From assembly GCA_011390955.1 (NCBI GenBank), contig JAABRM010000031.1, positions 1 through 64,000 of the forward strand: a stretch of DNA of 64,000 bases, in the 5' to 3' direction. The position numbers and the translations under genes were made by a program. Shown here piece by piece: positions 61,137 through 64,000 of this stretch. The stretch's first letter is position 1, and every line of letters starts with the position of its first letter. Source of the stretch: Oscillatoriales cyanobacterium (GTDB taxonomy: Bacteria; Cyanobacteriota; Cyanobacteriia; Cyanobacteriales; Laspinemataceae). Under the pieces are notes generated by a model. That model ran no database searches. It was not told the DNA's origin and saw only the letters and a list, made by a program, of their open reading frames with translations.

Positions 61137-62963
61137 ATGCTTATGTTGAGTAATCAAACCTGGGTATTAGATTTAATCACGCTCCTTTGGTTAGCCACAG
61201 TCTTGATTATGCTGTTTTTTTGGCTACCGACGAAAAGCTTGCCAAAAAATCCCGAAATATCTTGGTGTAGTTGGGTGGTGGGCTGTTTTGCCAGAATTAC
61301 ATTGGTAATGACCACGGGGGTTTTGGCCTCAAGTGCCGTGCATTTATTTCGCTGGGTGACATTGGTTTTGCTTTACAGCGGTTATCTTCTGGGGTGCTGG
61401 CTGCATCATCATCATTGGCGAATCAAAAAATATGCCGAATTGATGGCGAAATCTTTCAGTTTTGCCATATTTGATGCGTTGGATTGGGAATTTTCCTGGT
61501 CAAATCTCCTGAGAGGGATGGCGATCGCCGCCCAAAACGGCATGAAAACAGTAGCAAAAAAAATGAATAGCTGGAAAATCGCTAACCCACAGGAAATCCT
61601 CCTGGGAGTTTTCTTGACCGGAATTTGTAGTTTTTCTTTGTTGGTGCGTTTTGAATATCCTTTGCAGCAATTACGCTTCAGCGATCCCGATCGCTACTAT
61701 AGTTTGCTGCTGACTCGGCAATTCCTCGCCGGTGAATGGCCAGCAATCGATCGCCTGAATTATTTGCCTATTTTTTCAGCCTGGGCGGCTATGTTATCTC
61801 TAATTAGTGCGATCGATGCCATGCAGGTGGTGCGGTTTCTCAGCCCGATTTTGGGATTTATTTTGGTGCTTGCCCTGGGTTATTGTGTGAACAATTTAAG
61901 TAAAAATAGCCCTGCCGCATTAGTAGCCATGTTGACCCTTGGGGCTTATTTGTTCACTGGGGACTGGGAAATTCCCCCAGAACTGCCCCAATGGTATCAA
62001 CAATGGTTGAGCATCTTAACCGGAAATCTGAACTCATCTCTGATTCAGCAATGGGCTGGGGCAGAGTTAGAAATTGCCGTAATTTTTCTGCTGTTGGGAT
62101 TGGGTCGCAGCAGCGATTTATATCGACCAACACAAAGAAAAACCACTTTAATCGACATGGCTTGTTGCTTCGCGATCGTGGCGATCGCGCAACCAATGTT
62201 CGTCGGATTAGCCTTAGTCGGACTATGGGGATTATTTGGTCGGCAACAGTTTAGCTTAATCTTTCTCTGCATCACTTGGTTATTCCTCGGAGGTTGCGCT
62301 GCGTTTCCGGGCAATGAATTCGACTTTTTCCGCAGTTTTTTGCTCACCTTACCCGTGGGCCTCAGCATTTTCTGCTCGCTCTTATTTTTACTCATCGCCA
62401 CTTGCCTGACTTATTTTTTCGGCCAATGGTCAGGAATATTTTGTTTAATTTTAGTCTGGGCGCTGGCGGTTAACTTCTTATTGCCTCTGCCTCCCCATAT
62501 TGGCTATTTTGAATATGAAATAACCGCCAGAAAAACCTTAGAGTTACGTCACCAATTCCCTTTCAAAGATTTGATGGTAATTGCCCCGCCCGAACAGCAT
62601 GGGGCAATTTATGGGGCAGGGTGGTATGGCGACTTAGCGACATTTGTCGATCGATATAAGCATCAAGTGGAAAATCCAGATTTTACATTTCCTGTTGCGG
62701 TCAAACATCTACTTATTTTTGTAGAAAAATTACCTTTTGTTACTTTAACCAATGAAAATCAAGCATTTCCTAATGAGGTTTTACTCGATCCAAGTTATCG
62801 CAACTATCGCTCATTAGCGGGACGGGCGAGTTTACAGTTTCAAGCTTGGCAAATGTGCGAAACTTATCGGCGACATCACCCAGAAACTTTGATTTATTAT
62901 GAAGATAATGAGTTAATAATTTATCATTTTTTGATGAATAATCCCTCAACTCCTCAACGGTAA
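61137..62963 (+). CDS. Large polytopic membrane protein, GT-C-like
   Basis: A 608-residue protein with about twelve hydrophobic segments in the first ~450 residues (LITLLWLATVLIMLFFWL, WVTLVLLYSGYLLGCWL, FLTGICSFSLLVRF, and so on) and a ~150-residue soluble C-terminal part. The loop after the early helices has FSDPDRYYSLLLTRQFLAGEWP, with acidic residues as in the first extracytoplasmic loop of GT-C glycosyltransferases, which use lipid-linked sugars. The C-terminal block PFKDLMVIAPPEQHGAIYGAGWYGDLATF is not known to me. It could be a polymer-modifying glycosyltransferase or the missing membrane partner of the Pel-like machinery. It is transcribed divergently from galE. Confidence 0.55.
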   Translation: MLMLSNQTWVLDLITLLWLATVLIMLFFWLPTKSLPKNPEISWCSWVVGCFARITLVMTTGVLASSAVHLFRWVTLVLLYSGYLLGCWLHHHHWRIKKYAELMAKSFSFAIFDALDWEFSWSNLLRGMAIAAQNGMKTVAKKMNSWKIANPQEILLGVFLTGICSFSLLVRFEYPLQQLRFSDPDRYYSLLLTRQFLAGEWPAIDRLNYLPIFSAWAAMLSLISAIDAMQVVRFLSPILGFILVLALGYCVNNLSKNSPAALVAMLTLGAYLFTGDWEIPPELPQWYQQWLSILTGNLNSSLIQQWAGAELEIAVIFLLLGLGRSSDLYRPTQRKTTLIDMACCFAIVAIAQPMFVGLALVGLWGLFGRQQFSLIFLCITWLFLGGCAAFPGNEFDFFRSFLLTLPVGLSIFCSLLFLLIATCLTYFFGQWSGIFCLILVWALAVNFLLPLPPHIGYFEYEITARKTLELRHQFPFKDLMVIAPPEQHGAIYGAGWYGDLATFVDRYKHQVENPDFTFPVAVKHLLIFVEKLPFVTLTNENQAFPNEVLLDPSYRNYRSLAGRASLQFQAWQMCETYRRHHPETLIYYEDNELIIYHFLMNNPSTPQR

Positions 62964-62985
62964 TCGAGCATTAATTAGTCGGGTA

Positions 62986-63831
62986 TTATAATGAATCATT
63001 GATCGATTGAATGTAATTCACCTGTTCTTGCCAATAAGATGGTAAACTATTCCAAGGATCGCGATCGCTACTGTCTGGGCTATCATCGGTGATGTAAATA
63101 TAGCCAATATTCCGCTGAATTGCTAGATCGATATGACCTTTCATCGTGGCGGGATCCGGTACAGTATGAATTAAACAAGAGAAGCGATCGCCAGGATAAT
63201 TATTAATATACGGTCGTGATTCATACTCAGGCCAAGCGGTAGAATAATTTTCAAAGATAATAGAAATATCCCCCGCAGGTCTGGTTAAATAACCTTCATC
63301 AGTTTGAGTCCCTTGGTTGAGTACAACCATGTCTAAATTTTGCTTGGCTTTGATATAGCGATAAATTTCTTGATAGTAGTCAATTTTATCAGAGCCACTG
63401 GCTGCTTCATCCAGAAAAATCCCGTCGATATTATAGTGACGATCGTATAAATCAATCTCGGTTTTCACATCTTCTAAAGGGCGATCGCCATAAGTAGTTG
63501 CCACATACCCCAGAATCGTCACATTTCCTTGACGTAAATCATTAATTCCTCTGGCATAATCTCGATTAGGTGGCCCACCACCGGGGCCATTATTGGGATT
63601 AATCACCGCCACAATTGGCACCTGACTAGATGCAGCGGCTATTTGTGGCCAAAGATAATTTTCTGCATTGTACCAAGTTGGATAAGAATACAGGGGAATC
63701 ATAATTTTTAATGGCTGACCGGCTTGGACTTGTTGCCGCGTCAAACAACCCACTAAAGAAAAAGCCATCAAAGCAGTAGTTAAAGATGTAGTTAAAGATT
63801 TAGTTAAAAACTGATTCAGTTGCTTAATCAT
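62986..63831 (-). CDS. Spherulin-4 family lipoprotein, GH135-like glycosidase
   Basis: A 281-residue protein. The N-terminal signal ends in LVGC with lipobox Cys29, so it is a probable lipoprotein. The mature part is a TIM-barrel-like spherulin-4 domain: KIMIPLYSYP near 42, VPIVAVINPNNGPGGGPPNRDYARGI near 71, TILGYVATTYG near 105, YNIDGIFLDEAAS with Asp141-Glu142, then IIFENYS with Glu194. These acidic residues match the catalytic positions of Sph3, the GH135 enzyme that cuts galactosaminogalactan in Aspergillus. An outer-surface hydrolase of a GalN-type polymer is inferred. It converges with the membrane-protein gene, 22 nt apart. Confidence 0.8.
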   Translation of the reverse strand: MIKQLNQFLTKSLTTSLTTALMAFSLVGCLTRQQVQAGQPLKIMIPLYSYPTWYNAENYLWPQIAAASSQVPIVAVINPNNGPGGGPPNRDYARGINDLRQGNVTILGYVATTYGDRPLEDVKTEIDLYDRHYNIDGIFLDEAASGSDKIDYYQEIYRYIKAKQNLDMVVLNQGTQTDEGYLTRPAGDISIIFENYSTAWPEYESRPYINNYPGDRFSCLIHTVPDPATMKGHIDLAIQRNIGYIYITDDSPDSSDRDPWNSLPSYWQEQVNYIQSINDSL

Positions 63832-64000
63832 TTTAAACTCCTGATTTTATGGACATTTTATGAATATTTTTGCTTGAACTTTTGATAATTGGGGATGTAA
63901 TAGAAACGCGATGTAGAAATATGTATAAATATCTAGAAATATTTTTCCCTATTCGATCGCGTCTCTAAGTCTCTACAAGATTTGGCTCATCCCCTAGCCT

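Overview
The window is chromosomal DNA of a filamentous, Oscillatoriales-like cyanobacterium. The octamer GCGATCGC (HIP1) is very frequent, and there is a light-dependent protochlorophyllide reductase. Intergenic DNA is crowded with palindromic repeats (the GAAACCSGGTTTC family, G-rich PLFKGG-type repeats, heptamer tandem arrays). I recognised no tRNA, rRNA or CRISPR array. All functions are read from sequence only.

Layout. 0-12 kb is mixed accessory DNA: the tail of an AIG1/Toc-like GTPase, an SLH-domain remnant, a Uma2-type nuclease, a solitary C5-cytosine methyltransferase, a GH15/phosphorylase-kinase-like protein, an orphan antitoxin with a truncated PIN toxin, a BrnTA pair, a broken TIGR03985-type CRISPR-associated regulator and a HicAB-like pair. 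11.9-22.2 kb is one translationally coupled type III-D CRISPR effector operon: Csx3-ATPase, CARF-nuclease, HD-less Cas10 with GGDD, a Csm3-like Cas7, Csx10, a double Cas7, Csx19 and a TIGR03986 RAMP. No cas1, cas2, cas6 or array is present. 22.5-47 kb holds housekeeping genes (ilvB, ilvA, por, cnoX, a PPOX flavoprotein) mixed with accessory genes: a decayed DUF499 ATPase, three dynamin-like GTPases, a second C5 methyltransferase with a frameshifted restriction-enzyme-like partner, a second broken VapC, a rhomboid lacking its catalytic serine, and two glycosyltransferases.

47.7-63.8 kb is the most interesting part. It has a receiver-HlyD fusion, a PelF-like glycosyltransferase, a PelG-like membrane protein, a very large secreted RTX protein carrying an Agd3-like (CE18-type) deacetylase, a GalE epimerase with a C-terminal MshEN-like (possible c-di-GMP) domain, a large membrane protein, and a spherulin-4/GH135-like lipoprotein. 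Together these cover epimerase, polymerase, transporter, deacetylase and hydrolase, matching the logic of bacterial Pel and fungal galactosaminogalactan pathways, but in a different arrangement. I infer a cationic galactosamine-rich exopolysaccharide system.

A recurring theme is gene damage near short hairpin repeats. Copies of one ~24-bp hairpin lie exactly at reading-frame breaks in the CRISPR-associated regulator and the restriction-like gene, and another lies in the decayed DUF499 gene. A G-rich palindrome sits in frame inside cas10.
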